Notes: generated by a model from the letters alone, not told the origin. Shown: positions 35,771 to 49,173, counted from the first letter of the stretch. The stretch: DNA of 64,000 nt from Eucalyptus grandis (GCF_016545825.1 NC_052621.1:15196410-15260409), one strand, 5' to 3'. Translations and numbers: made by a program.

Positions 35771-35886
35771 TCCATCTTTACACTAATCTAAACAAGCTAA
35801 TTAACACTAATCTAACCAAGCTAATTAACATTAATCTAATCAAGCTAATTAGCACTAATCTAACCAAGGTAATTAACACTAATCTA
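35771..35886 (-). repeat. 28-bp AT-rich tandem repeats in the outer LTR
   Basis: Four to five units of the form 'ctaattaacactaatctaacca', slightly diverged. They correspond in position to the AT-rich spacers of other LTR copies (9395-9560, 33300-33430, 38400-38590). Confidence 0.8.
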
Positions 35887-38800
35887 ACCCCTAAGTGCAA
35901 TTAACAACCTAATAAATGATTAGGGAGTTAACTCACCGAAATTCAACAGCGGCGAGCTCACGGCAATGGCAACATGATGGCGGGGAAAACCCGAGACAAC
36001 CGTGTCTCCAACGGAGGCTTAACGGCGGAGGAAACAGCCCTACAAGTCTCGACCAAGGAAGAGGTTTGGTTCTGTGGAGAGCTGAACGCTAACTATCCGA
36101 TGGGCTGACGTTGCTAGGCGTCGATGGTGGGGCCGCTATGGTTGCGTGGTGCCACTTGTGGAGGAGTTGTGGCTGTGGTGGCTGCTATTATGGGCGTGAA
36201 TTAGGATGAGGTGAGGTGTGCTAGGGTTGCTAGGGTGGAGGTGTAAGGGTGGTGGTGAGCTGGAGATGGGTATGAAGGAGGGATGAGGTGGATGGTGGTG
36301 GATGGAGGTGTGCAGCAAAAGGGGGATGATGAAGATGGCAATGCTAATGGTGAAGGGTTGCCGAGCGGTGAGGAGGAAAATAGAGAAGAGAAGAGAGGAA
36401 GAAGGAAACGTGGGTAGAGGGAGGGGGAGTCAGCAGTAGCTTAAGGGGGAAGGGAATGCATGCACAAATGGGGGGGAGGGAATTGGAGAGAGAATAAGGC
36501 AGGAAAGAATGTCAAGAGGAGGGCCAATCGAAAGCCTTGCAAAATATCAAGCACTCATGACTATGGCCTCAAAGTCTTCATGCTTCATCCTCTTTGTCCC
36601 TCCATTACTTTCTTAAGCCTAAATTCCCAAAATTGAGGAATTTTGGGCAACAAATTGCTCAATCCTCTTCCCATCCGAATTTCCACTTATTTTCCATTTT
36701 GTCCGAAAAATCGATTTTTCCGCAAAATTTTAGACTCGTCAAAATTTCTCCGAAAGATAAGATGACATCCAATAAATGAATCGTAACACACTTGAACATC
36801 CAATTCCTGAAAATGAATTCAATTTCATGGTTAAAATCGACCGAACGCGACTTTAGTACGACCTAATCTATTGGATAGCTTTTAAGGATTTTTGCGCGTT
36901 TGACCCATGGTCGATAATTTCAATCCACGTTTGTGCATCTTTGAATTGTAGACGACTCTCGGTTGACATAAAATCATGAGAGTTTAATTACATATCTCGA
37001 ATATAATATCGATAGAAAATCAAGTTATTGTCATTTGACGCGAATATTGTAATCGTGCGAAACCACCCACAATATGACTACGTGCTTCCGTCAAATCGAC
37101 TTATATCCATTCGATAATCAATTATAACGGTGTCATATTGAATGTGACATCTTGAATTTTTGAACCCGTCTCGATAAAATGAAATGAGCTTTTCGCCAAC
37201 ACACCATGGTCCTTTTTCCCTCAGCTGATCACTCACGAGTTAACTGACTTATTGGGTAAAGCTACTAAGGGATATAACCATGGTAAAATTCCTAAAAACT
37301 ACCCGGTAGGTGTCGCGTCTGATCGATTTTAACCACGAAATTGAATTCGATTTCGGGAATTGAACGTTCGAGCGTGTCGCGATTTATTCTTAGGACATTG
37401 GCTCATCTTTTGAAGAAATTTCAGCAAACCAGAAATTTTTGGTGGAAAATTTGATTTTGGCAAAATTAAATCAAGGAAATTTTGAGGGGCCTCTTTAATT
37501 GGATTTTTGGGCTACCAAATTGAAGTAATTTGTGGAGAATTGGTGTAAATTCGTAAAGGCTGCCTCTATGGGATTTTTGGCCCTCAATTTGACTTAATTT
37601 GGAGAAGAATTGAGAAGAATTTGAGTGAAATTCGTAGGGCTGCAGCGGGGGTATGTTTTGGCCTTCCATTTGGCTTGTGTTGGTGAAGATTGGTGAAGGA
37701 ATGTCTTGTGGAGGAAGCCTAACCAGCAGAGGGCAGAGACTTTGGTGCCATTTTATCATTACAAAGATAATTCAAATGGCTTCTAATTGGATGCAAGTTG
37801 GACTTTCCCTCCCCCTTATCCCCCTCTCTCTTCTCTCTCTCTTGTTCCCTCCCCCATTTTGTGTGAGAATCCCCAGCAAACCAGCTACTTCTGTTTGCTT
37901 CATCTTCTTCTTCTTTCTCTTCTTCTTTCTCTTCTTCCATCTTCATTTCCTTTGCACTTTCAGCCAACCCCTTTAGCTTTTGCAGCTCCAGCCTTCGTCA
38001 AGCTGTCCCACCACCGCAAACAGACTCGCTCGATCCCTCACGCTGTCCGGTGCTCGCTGTCCGCCCGTATGCTTCCAACTTCAGTCACCAGCCCCCATCT
38101 GCCAGCAGCTCCGCTGTTTAGCCACCTTCCAAAGCCTAGCTGAGTCTCTAGTAGCACCGCAATGTCCGGCAACACCTCCACCGGTCACCAGCACCCGTGC
38201 CGTCCACCAACAGCCACCGAGACCAGCCTTGAACAGAGGCCAGCAGCTCAAGAACAACTAGCTCAAGTGGAGGCTTGCGAGTTATTTGTCAACGCCTTCC
38301 AGGCCTCCTTGGAACCGCCGTAGACACAGGATCACATGGCTATCGCGTCATCATTGTCGTGAACCCGTTTATTCGCTAATCCGATGAGTTAACTCCCTAA
38401 TCCTTGATTAGGTTGTTAGTTACGCTTAATGGGTTAGATTAGTGATAATTAGCTTAGTTAAATTAGTACTAAGTGAGATTAACCTTTTATGGATTAGTGC
38501 TAATCTAATTTGGTGAGATTAACCTCAAGATAGATTAGTGTTAATTTAATTGGTCACATTGGCACTAATGAGAATAGATTGGTCCAATTCAGTGGATTTT
38601 CTTCAAATATGGTTTCTGGACCCTTGTTATTTTCCATTTTTGTAGATCAAATTCTGTTGAGAATTTGAGGTTGATTTCTTCTTGAAAAATGTTTTAGACA
38701 TCTTAAGCTATAACATATATTTTTCCCAAAATTTTATGGATTTAAAATAATATGATTTCAACTTTGTTAAAAATAAAACATAACCTCTATTTTTGCTGGA

Positions 38801-39379
38801 ACTTGTGACTTTTTGGAATTCAATGGATTTTCATTAACTCTTAAGATTCAAATTTTGCAATGGTTCCATCACAAAAGTTATTTACCATGTCTTGTAGTTT
38901 AACATAATCAATTTCAAATCAAATGGGCAAGTTATGAATCTCAAACCAAGCTGGTTTTGCAAAACACGATTTCTGGAAATGGACCTATTTTTTGTACTAA
39001 ATTGAGCGATTTACTGGGCTTTAGAAAGATCTAGGTTAAAGTGTTTTCATGAAAAATGTTATTTTATGTGTCATTTACAATATATTCAAATTTGGGAATT
39101 TTCCAAACTCGTTTGGTTAGGTTTCCGGATTTAAATTTGGAGATGCGCGAGTGGATCGTTTCTGCTGGTTAGGACAAGTAGTAGTTCATTATTGTTCTTG
39201 ATGCTTTGCTTGCTAGAAATTGCATATTTGGTGATGTGGTTGACTTGTGATATGCTTGGAACTCGTGTGTGATGAGATGTAAATAGTTATGCTATGGTGA
39301 TGATTTATGGTCATGGCAAATGATGGCTATTAAAAAGTTGAGGTGATGTGTTGAGGCAATCACATGTGTTGTGAATAGA

Positions 39380-39740
39380 TGAAGGACTAAGTGCTACACG
39401 ACGACAAAACCTCGTGTGAGTCACCTCTATAGCCTCGTACCATTACTTATTGTAGTCAAGGGTTAAGTGCTACATGGTGACTTGAGTCACATGGGAGCCA
39501 CCTCTAGAGCTTTGCACTATTGTCATGCATAGTCGATGGCTAAGTGTTACACTATAACGTAACTTCGTGGCAGCCACCTTTAGAGCCTTGTACTGTTGCT
39601 ATGTGTGGAAATATGACTAAGTGCTACACGATAACGTAACTTCGTGAGAGCCACCTTTAAAACCTTGAGCTATTATTTATTGTGGTCAAGGGTTAAGCGC
39701 TACATGATAACCTAATTTCGTGGGAGCCACCTCTAAAGGC
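39380..39740 (+). repeat. 76-bp tandem array in the plus-strand solo LTR
   Basis: Five units with 'taagtgctacacgataac' and 'gagccacctctagagcc' blocks, first starts at about 39388 and 39464. It lies upstream of the intron-like segment, the same LTR position as the other arrays. Confidence 0.85.
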
Positions 39741-39996
39741 TTGAGTTTGAATATTGAGTTTAGATATTAAGAGTGAATATCGGGTGTGGATTGAACCACT
39801 AATATGAGATATCCGCGCCTGATTATGGGATGAAACTGTGTGGCACAGAACAGAACGTGTCATAACGATTTGGCCCTATAATCGAGACCTCTGTGAATAT
39901 CTGGTGAGTGATATGATGTTTTCTAGTCATTGAATGCATTTACTGTATGCATATGTTTATGAGATGCACTAATGTGCAGGAAGGTGCTGAGGCGAG

Positions 39997-40115
39997 GTGA
40001 GTTCTTAGTGGTGCATGTTTAGGACGCCTCTGAGTGAATTCTCATCCTAATCGGGGTTTAGAGCATTGACTCACTGAAATTTATTCTCACCCCATTGTGG
40101 TTTACAATTGTTCAT
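39997..40115 (+). other. Intron-like segment of the plus-strand solo LTR (119 nt, acceptor broken)
   Basis: GAGGCGAG|GTGAGT at 39997. The expected acceptor position reads TTGTTCATG (40115), with AG changed to TG. A short frame MEMPEDVMEDPKLESKGSGV follows, much shorter than in the long-ORF subfamilies. Confidence 0.45.
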
Positions 40116-40641
40116 GTCCTTAGTATGGAGATGCCAGAGGATGTCATGGAGGATCCCAAACTAGAGTCGAAGGGATCCGGAGTATAGGTGGTCCGGTAGT
40201 TCTTTTGGAGAAAACCTTAGGGTACAGACCTGTAGGACTGACTTGGCTTGTTTGTAAAGTATGTTTTGTGAAAATTGGGTGTCTTGCTTTTCCTATCCCA
40301 ATGCTTGATGGTTGTCAGGGTATCTATTTATTTCGCTTCCACATGTGCATAGAAAGAAAAGGGTCCGCGACACGTCCTAGGAACATTGCAATTTAGTCAA
40401 CTATCGAGGGATGTGCACGTGCCCATGGTTCGGGGTGTGACATTGACCCTTACCGATTATTATGGTCGAGTAGTCGATTTTTGATTGAATTCTCTAGTCC
40501 GTCGCGTTTATATCCCTAATAGCTTCATCTAATATATTAGTTAACTCGAGAGTGATCAATTCCTAGTAAATTAACTATAAGCGCGTCGACGAAACAACCA
40601 TTTCATATATTCGAAACGAGGTCAAATTTTGGGATGTCACA

Positions 40642-41947
40642 ATTTCACTCAAATCATTGTTGCATGCAATTCTTTGTTCGCATGCAAATTTCATACTATT
40701 CATACATTATTTAAGTGATCTTTTAGATTTTTAATCATAAATCATGTCTTGTCTTTTTAATTGCTAACATGTGTGCTTTCAAAACCTCGACTTTTGCCCC
40801 ACAATTCGATCTCGATTGAACTCCGACCCTTCTAGGAAGTTGTAGGACTCATCTAGACCTTTCCAATGCCATTAATCTTGTGAGATGTGCTTACCATTTG
40901 GCCCTTTTCCATTTTTACCAATTTAGGTCAGAGTTTTGACTTAGGTTAAATTCAGAACCCATTTTTTACCCTCATTTAGTTAATCTTTTGCCTTTTTATG
41001 TATATTTTTAGTAGAGATTCTTCAGTTGAACCCTTAACAAACTTTGATTGTCACTGTTTTTTCTATGTAGTGGTGAAATTTTACATTTTTTAGATTCCAT
41101 TTACTAGGTCAAATTTCACTTGCAATGGCATATTACTCTACTATGTTGTGAAAATTCTGATGGAATGTCAAACTTGGTTGAATTTTATAAATGCCTACAT
41201 GACCTATTTTGGAAAACTTTCTCAATGAAGTTTGTTTGTTTTGATGTCATGTATATTGTATAATTTTCTTGGGACAATTTATCAATGGGTCCATTTGGAA
41301 TTTTGCTGATTTTTTTTGCTCAGTTTGTGTTGTTTTGTCACAAACCATTGTTGTGATTATCTATATATATATTTTTTAGGATGACTTGCATATGGAATTA
41401 GAATTCATCATCTTCATGAAATACATTCCAAATTTCCTAATCCTCATTGATTGAAAATTTTCAATAAATGAAATGAACTTTTGATGGCATTTTCTTCAAC
41501 ATTGATTTGAAATGTCGATTTGGCATATCAAAATGGCTTTGGTACATATGATGCTTCCAGCATTAATTTAGAATCTTTCAAATACTTAATTTGACATATG
41601 GTCAAGATTTGGACCTTATTTAAAATGCCTACGATGTCTGTGAGTGCATGATAAGTGAGCCTAAGACAAGGCTTGTCAATTAAATGCATTCCATAGCTGA
41701 TGTTACTTTGTCTAAATGTTTTAAAATCTTTCAAATGCTTGGTTTGACATCAAGATTGTTAGGGTTTAGACCATATTTAAAATGTCTATGATGTCTATGA
41801 GTGCATGATATACAAGCCTCAGACTAGCCTTGGTAATTAAATGTATTTTATAACCAAGATGCTTTTTTGTCTAAATGTTTCGTTTTCCTTTCTTGGCATT
41901 TCAAATACTTTCAAATCTTTTGAAGAATCATATGAACCACACATGAG
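40642..41947. other. Unassigned AT-rich DNA between LTRs
   Basis: No gene or terminal repeat recognised apart from the internal duplication at 41572-41877. T-rich throughout. Confidence 0.45.
41572..41877. repeat. Direct tandem duplication, about 153-bp unit
   Basis: The unit starting AATCTTTCAAATACTTAATT at 41572 is repeated from 41725 (AATCTTTCAAATGCTTGG). Shared blocks are 'atttaaaatg', 'gatgtct(g/a)tgagtgcatgat' and 'aattaaatg'. The copies differ by scattered substitutions, so the duplication is old. Confidence 0.8.
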
Positions 41948-43849
41948 ATAACTAGTCTATCTAAGGAAGCCGTTAGGGGATTATAATGAAATAGACTTGA
42001 TAATTTGACCAGAAATCAACTCCTTGACCGTGCTAGTTTGCAAGGGTCATTACGGCATAGTTAAAAATTGATTAGAGACTAGAGTTAGATCGACTCGACT
42101 GAGATATGTGACTAAGTGTGGGTGATTCCACGAAATTGCAAAATTCTCGTTGATATTTCTATCGTTTGGGTACCCAGTGTCCGCATTTGAAAACTCGAGA
42201 TTTTCATGGCAACCGAGAGTCGCAAATGTGTCGAAGATGTACAATGTGGCTTGAAAATAATTGACCACGGATCAATTGCATTAAAAATTTCTAAAAGCCA
42301 CCTCGTAAGTTAGGTAACGCTAAAATCGTGCCACATTGAAATTAACCGTGAATTTAAATTTAATTTAAGAAATTGAAAGTTCTATCATATTACAATTTAT
42401 TTTAGGACTGTCGATTCATCATTCGAAGATTTTTCTACAAATCGAAATTTTTGGCGAAAATTCAATATAGGACCGTTTTCAAACAAAAAATTCAAGGGAC
42501 TATTTTTTATCGCATTTTTGGGATGTAAGTTGGTTCTATTGGCAAGGAAAATGTGAATTGAAGTGTGGGTGTCTTAGTTGGATTTATGGGGGTCGAATTG
42601 AATCAATTCAAGAAGAAATTGAAGTGGATTTGAGGGAAAATGTTACAAATTCGCACGTCCCTTGGTCCACCACCTTTGGACCACTTCAATGGCTTCCTAG
42701 AGAAGCTTGTGGGCTGCTATTTGGCTGAGGATAAGGCAAACAAGGTGGGGAGCCATCTAATGATCAAAGCAAGGATATTTAGGCTAGGGGACCCTCCATA
42801 AGGGCATCTAGCTTCTTCTTCTTCAGCTTAGCCTACTTTCTCCATTTTCAAACCTTAGAGAGCTCCTAAGTTGTAGAGAAAACCAAGCCCCAATCCCCCT
42901 AGGCCTCGCACACTCGCATGCCGTTGTCACGCCTCACCGCGAGCCCTGCGCGAGCCACGCTTGTCCCGCACCAGTCCGCCGTTCATTCCGCTCCAACCAC
43001 GGCCCAAGCCATCTCCCGAGCCCGTCGAGCCCACTAGACTGCCATCCAGCTCACCTCCACCGCGGTAAAGCCCTGCTGTTGGCCGCCTAGCCTCGCTGCA
43101 CCATCGACGTTCATCATAGTTGTTCTTAGCCGCTCAAGCAGTCTCTTGGTCTAGCAAGAAGAAACCGAACCAACAAAAAACCGATGGCTTCAAGGCCCAT
43201 TTCAGACCACTTCCGGACCTCGGAGGGTGCCGCCGCTTCAAAGTTTGTCACCCGTCTCCGAATTGCCATCACCGTGAACTCATCGGATTTCAAAACCGGT
43301 GAGTTTACTCACTAAACTCTGCTTAGGGAGTTAATTATGCTTAAGGGTTGATTAGTTTAGGCTAAGTATGGTTTAGGTGGTTCGTTATAACGGATTAGTG
43401 ATATAATTACTCGTTATTGCATGTTAGGTTGTTAGATCGGCTTAATTAGCAGCTAGATAGGTTGCATTATTTATCTAGATAGGTTCGGAATTTTTTCAAG
43501 CCCGTTTTGGTATTTAATTAGGCTTTTCTAACCTAAGTTTCTATTTATGGCATTTAATTGTATTTATTTAATTATTTTTGGTATTTATTGAAGTTTTTAT
43601 TATTTTCCATAAATTATACTGGAATAGGCAGTGATCGGAATTTTGTGCTGATTACAATGGTATGATTGGTTTATTTAATTGAGTGCTAATTTATGCAAAT
43701 TGAGTGAAATTGGTGATTTTGGTCGTTTATTCCAAATTTATAGAATTTTGGTATTTTAAACAGAAAATACCGGGTGTCAGTTTACAATGCCAAAATATCT
43801 TTGTGGGCTATGTGAATAGTGAAATTTTCTAAAAGAAAGACTTTGCACG

Positions 43850-44100
43850 TCAGCTTGTGAGAGTAGTATACTGTATCAGCCTATGTGCTCAGATACATTA
43901 GCTTGTGAGAGCCCCTTTGCATGTCAACTTATGAGAGCAGTATACTGTATCAACCTATGTGCTAAGATATGTCAGCTTGGGAGAGTGGTATACTTTATCA
44001 GCTTAGGTGAGTTATTATCTATCTATATCAGCTTGTGAGAACTATGACCGTATATATTAGCTTGTGAGAGCGTTGATCTTCTATTACAGCTTGTGTGAGC
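43850..44100 (+). repeat. 'cagcttgtgagag' tandem array in the LTR
   Basis: About eight degenerate units with the core ATCAGCTTGTGAGAG, spaced 28-40 bp apart, the inverted counterpart of 1561-1890. Confidence 0.75.
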
Positions 44101-44121
44101 AATTGTGGTATCAATTAAATC

Positions 44122-45405
44122 TGTTAGGGAAATCCCTTATGATATTTTGAAGATGACAAAATAAATCAAAAGCTACTAATGTGTTTAATGATTAAGTAAT
44201 AGACCATGCAGATGATAGAACATGTAAAGGATATTGTCAAAGTCTAAAGACGGCCAGAAGACTGAACGTAACACATATCCAAAGTCTATTATGAAGATTT
44301 CTAGACTTCTATGTCAAAGTTTGAAGACTGCCAGACTTTAGTATCAAAGTCTGTTTTACATCAGAAGTTTGTCAATTCTGACAAATTCCAGATTGAATGT
44401 GAATGAAGAACTAGAAAACAGACTCTATGCTGAAGCTGAACTTATTCAGACTATATCCAGACCTTAAAGCTAAATATGTTCAAAAGTAGAATATGATCAG
44501 ACTCATATTGTAAAGTCTATTGCTCTCAAACTTTACATCCAGAATGAGACAAAACGTAACACAAGCCCTAAATGGCCCTCGCCCAGATCCGGTGAGGGTC
44601 GGCAGCCCTCGCCTAATGGCTAGTGATCTGATTTGGATTCTACATCACGATTGATTTGATTGACTCAATCTAATTGATTGACAATTGGATCTTGAAGACA
44701 AGAACTTTCTAAACGAAGAAGCTCTACTTATGGAAACCATATGTTTGTATGGACGATTGGAATCAATTTTGGATTCTACTTTTGTCACTCAACGGCTACC
44801 AAATCTTCTTGATACAAATCTATCCAATGGGTAGATTGGAAGACGATCCTCGAGATATTGTCCAATGGCTAGTTTGGGAGTAGAGAAGTATTTAAGGAGA
44901 TCAAGGATCGACGAGCAAGTAAGAGATGGAACGTAGAATTTATAATTCCAAAGTTTGAGCAAATTTCGATTATACACTTGTCTCTTGTGAGCTTAAATGT
45001 TTGTGATTGTGAGAGAAATATCAAAAGAGTGACTTAATGAGATAGTGTGATCTACTATTAAGTGTTTGCACTTAAAATTGTAATCTCTTGTTGATTGGTT
45101 GATTGCATAGTGGAATCCAGCAAGAAGGCTATTAGCATGGGAGAGTGGACGTAGGCTTGATTTAAGACGAACTACTATAAAATCTATGTTCTTATTCTCT
45201 TCCCTAAATCTCTTTATTTTGTTCGTAGTTCTATTTAATTGCAAAAGTCTGATCTCACTCAAAGTATGCTGCTCTTTAGACTCAGTTTCAAAAGTCTGTT
45301 GTTCTTCAAACTCAGTTTCAAAAGAAAAGTATTTCTACTGTTCTTTGCGAAAAAATTTCTTCACACCTATTCATCCCCCTCTAGGTGTTTATAGTAGCAC
45401 TTTCA
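44122..45405 (+). mobile_element. Copia 5' LTR (1284 bp)
   Basis: Matches the 3' LTR throughout except for a GC-rich insertion at about 44574-44613, flanked by the 9-bp repeat GCCCTCGCC (44575-44583 and 44605-44613). A small antisense ORF (44993-45262) recurs in the 3' LTR as 50097-50279 and is a by-product of LTR identity. Confidence 0.9.
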
Positions 45406-45407
45406 CT

Positions 45408-45419
45408 TGGTATTAAAGC
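45408..45419 (+). other. Copia primer-binding site
   Basis: TGGTATTAAAGC, 2 nt after the 5' LTR end, is a mutated initiator Met-tRNA PBS. Confidence 0.75.
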
Positions 45420-45469
45420 TAAGTGCTCGGTTTATAAAAGTGTTTTTACTTTTTAGCTAAAGATCTTCT

Positions 45470-47089
45470 ATGGCTAGTATCTTGGCACTATGACTTATGG
45501 AAGGGCAAAGCAACACCAAGCCACCATATTTTGATGGAAAGGAATACAACGTGTGGAAGAACAAAATGAAAGCATTCCTAAGGTCCAGAGATCCTTTTGT
45601 AATGGGATGTTGTGGAAAATGGAATCAATCCCACTGCTGCATCTACATCAAATAAGAATGACAAAGACAAAGAAACCAAATCCCCTGCCCCTATGTCTCG
45701 GACAGAGTTGTCCAAAAGAGAAGCTCTTGATGCAAAAGCCATTTATTCTTTATATTGTGCTTTGTCTCCTGCTGAATATAACGGAATCTTTTCATGTGAA
45801 ACAACAAAAGAAGTTTGGGATAGACTTCATGTTACATATGAAAGGACTAATCATGTAAAAGAAACAAAAGTAAACTTCCTGCTCAGCAAATATGGATCAT
45901 TCAAGATGAAGTAAGGAGAGCCGATTAGAGATATGTTCAGCCATTTTACAGAAATTGTAAATGGTTTAGCATATCAAGGTCAGCTAATTTCTTCCTCAAT
46001 GAAGGTCAACAAACTCTTGTGAGGTCTCTCAAAAGATTGGAACCATGTCAAGACCTCAATCCAGGAGACTCAGAGGATTATGCCACTTTCCGTTGATGAA
46101 TTGATTGGCACTTTTCAATCCTACGAAGTGGAACAAATCGTTGATGAAGATCCTGAAGGTAAGAAGTCCATTGCTTTAATATCTAATGATGATTATGATG
46201 ATACAGACTCAGAAAATGATATGGACAATGAAGAACTTGCTTTTATGATCAAGAAATATTTAAAAACTGAGTATAAAAGAAAGGAAATTCGATGGAAGAA
46301 GACAATACAAGCAAAATGTGCAGAAAAGAACAATGAAAGAATATGATAAGCAAGAAAATATATGCTTGAAGGCACATTCAGACTCAGACTCCAATTCGGA
46401 ATCAGAATCAGACTTAGAACCAGAGTTTGACTCAAACACGTACTCAAAATCTGATGAGGAAATAGCGTAAGTAATTCAAAAATTCTATCAAAGTTTTGAA
46501 GTATATAAATGAGCTTTTCTTAAATCTCAAATCTTCTCTTAAAAGGATCTCCGAACTAAAAAAAATGAGAATTCAAGGCTTAGGCAATAGGATCTTTCTA
46601 AAAAAAAAAGATTTTGAAATTTTGCAAAAAGATTCTTTACAAACAAAAGAAAGACGAGATTTACTTGTCAAAGAAAATGATTCTTTAAAGAAAGAATTTT
46701 CAAATATTTCAACAAGATTTTCAAATTGATCAAAAACGTTAGAGGATATCCTTTCTATACAAGTTCCTTACTATAATAAGTCGGGACTTGGTTTCAATAA
46801 GGAAAATGATTCTCTAATAGATTTTCCTAAAGTCAAGGAGAGAATTAAACAAAGACCTCCTAGACTTGCGTACAAGAAGCATTTTCAAAGAATCATTGCA
46901 AAACCTGTTGGTCGAAAAGCCCTCAAATGTTCAAATTGTGGAGATTCATAACACTTTGAGAAAGAATGTCCTAAAGTCTGGAAACCTATTAAGAAAGATT
47001 GGGTAAAAACAGCATACTCTACTAACTCTCATAGACCCAAGAAAAAAAGGGTACCAAAAAAAAAGATGAGTTATTTTTGCAGGAAATAA
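45470..47089 (+). pseudogene. Copia gag (degenerate)
   Basis: The nucleocapsid precursor starts MASILAL then TGA at 45491, and resumes with PYFDGKEYNVWKNKMKAFLRS. A frame change occurs near 45605. Then the Retrotran_gag_2-type core: REALDAKAIYSLYCALSPAE, TTKEVWDRLHVTYERT, KVNFLLSKYGSFKMK, stop at 45912, GLAYQGQ, SKDWNHVKTSIQE, SVDELIGTFQSYE. An acidic stretch follows, then a CCHC knuckle (46928-46969) reading CSNCGDS, stop, HFEKECP, and a Lys-rich tail ending at TAA 47087. The knuckle keeps all four ligands, with the stop between them. Non-functional as it stands. Confidence 0.88.
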
Positions 47090-49173
47090 AGGAAGAGAAG
47101 AAGGAGAGTTTGGTAAGGAATGTGTATATATATATATATATTTTGAGTACACAATTTAAAATTTCTCATTATGCTTGATATTCGATATATGCTTGGTTGA
47201 TTCGGATTTTATAATGATCATATTCTTTGATTTGTTTTATTGAAAAAAGAATCGTGTGATTTATTTTTGTGATTCATGCATTGAGATTTGATATAATACG
47301 TGTGATCATTTTGTTTAGAGACAAATGAATTTATTTGGTTTGATTTTATACTCTAAGATTTTATCATATTTTGCCAAGTAAAAATCTGTTTTATGTAATA
47401 TTAATTTATTATGCAAGATATTCTTAGATACTTAAGGATTTTATTCTCTCTGTTTTTATTGTACTATAACTAAGTTAGAATTTATTTTTCAAAATATCAT
47501 TGTGCATAATATTCTTTCTTTGAATAGTTTGTTATGATGAATTAAGAAAAATATTTGTTTATCTATGGAGATTTTCTATTTTACTCTAATGAAATGGAAG
47601 GATCCAAATTGATGGATATCAAAAAGAAAATGAGTTGATTGCAGGAAATTCAATAAGGTAAGAATGATTCCAAATCTACGCAGATTTTGGTGCAATAAGA
47701 AAAGAATCTCAGGTGAAGATTGGTAATGATTTTTTTAATGGTATATTTCAAACATATAGCATGGGTAAGAGAATATTTTTTTTATCATCCCGCCTTACAA
47801 ATTTCTACGTGCATTTATCATAATTTTGGATGATTGTTTATTATATTGCAAATATCTTTTGTCATAAATATAAGGCATTGCAAGTTTTACTTGATTTGGC
47901 ACATGATAGAAATATCTTTCTTTTTGCGATATGCATCAATAATATATATCTGAAATTTATGCTCAAGGAAATCCCTTTGATCTCGAAAAATATTATTACA
48001 TATTCATGGATATTCTTGCTATATTCTTAGAAGATATCTTATATCTAGCAAGTATGATCCGCAAATCAAAGGAATATATTATGTGATATTTTTGCAAGGA
48101 TTGGTATCCATTATACAAGAATTTGCAGGTGACAAAAGAATCTTTCATATTGATTTTGAAAAGCTCGATTTGAAAATCATGAAGATTCTATACTATCTTT
48201 TGGAGGTTAAAAAATTCCCTTCCTTGTGCAAAGTTTTTGCAGATTGTTAAGGAATCCATAATGCGTCGTACGAAAGGTTGAGTAGTGGATATTATTACAG
48301 CTTATTTGTGCAAAAAGTTCGTTAAGTTTATGTAGGTTGAATTCGAGAAGAGCTTGATTGAAGAAAATAAATTTTTGCCTCGAATTTCAAAATGCAAATG
48401 ATCGTTGCGGATATTGTTGCTACGAAGGAAATAATGGAATAATATTCTGCTCAATGTGCACAAACCACAATTAGTGCTATTCGCGAATATTGTCATGATG
48501 ACAGGGGGAGAAAGCAAATCCAAGATAAAAGAAAGAATCATGATCATCTCAAAAAAGCAATAAATTGAGGGGGAGCATTGATCAATTTTGAAAAAATATT
48601 TTTGAATCGATTATGATCTTGATTATTATGGAAGGAATGAGAAGGTAAATGTGTTAGAACTTACCAGGTTCTACAAAATCCGGTTAGTGCATCTTTTATT
48701 ACATTTTGTCATTAACAAATCTCTTATTGATATTATCATTTTATTATGACAAAATGGTTCAAGTAAATTTTATAATGCATTCATGATTGGATATTTGCTG
48801 ATATATATGATCGAAGTGAGCTATATTGCATATCTTTAATATTCGACTTACTTTGTAAATGCTGATTTTTTTATGCAAGATATATTTATCATTTTATATT
48901 CTCTATGTGACTCTATTTCCATTGTTATTGCTTTTTGATTATGACAAAAAGGGGGAGAGAATATAAATATGCATATGTATTGATTGGTTGATATTATTTA
49001 TTGCATAATATTGAGCTGCGATTATTTTTCTATATATTGTTATGCTCAATCTATTTGCTGTCTTTTGATTCAAATCACATTTTTTGAAAATCTAAAATTT
49101 GATGATTCATTTATTAATATTTTAGAAAGTGTGATTACATATCTGCATATTCAGAGATTGTTTTGTCATCATA
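47090..49173 (+). other. Pol-less AT-rich internal region of the Copia element
   Basis: Where integrase, RT and RNase H should lie there is only AT-rich DNA with a (TA)n run at 47124-47143. The largest frames (47830-48030, 48984-49193) lack any retroelement motif. Small PPT-like 'agggggagaa' islands at 48505, 48570 and 48950 may be older 3' boundaries. Confidence 0.65.

Larger units (their letters stand above)
37143..40442 (+). mobile_element. Nested plus-strand solo LTR (3300 bp)
   Basis: Starts TGTGACATCTTG at 37143 and ends GGGGTGTGACA at 40442. Flanks are TTGAA (37138-37142) and TTGAC (40443-40447). The uninterrupted relative at about 11034 reads TTGAC, so the left copy has mutated at one base. 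The outer LTR resumes with no loss at 40443. No internal element DNA remains, so it is a solo LTR. Confidence 0.9.
30640..40641 (-). mobile_element. Old subfamily-B LTR (-), interrupted by two younger LTRs
   Basis: Outer termini are TGTCATACCCCGAACC at 30640 and GGGATGTCACA at 40641. Outer sequence occupies 30640-31417, about 34559-37142 and 40443-40641, which join in the same order as the uninterrupted copy at 7431-11165. The first interruption is a minus-strand LTR (31418-34546). The second is a plus-strand solo LTR (37143-40442). Possible outer target duplications (GTTTT / ATTTC) do not match, so the flanks are rearranged or mutated. The outer copy has also lost about 200 bp at the first junction. 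Confidence 0.85.

Noticed and set aside
44993..45262. Antisense ORF in the Copia 5' LTR (again at 50097-50279)
   Set aside because: Present twice only because the LTRs are copies; no motif.
47830..48030. Frame in the Copia interior as a possible RT relic
   Set aside because: No RT, integrase or RNase H motif can be aligned; it is AT-rich hydrophobic text.
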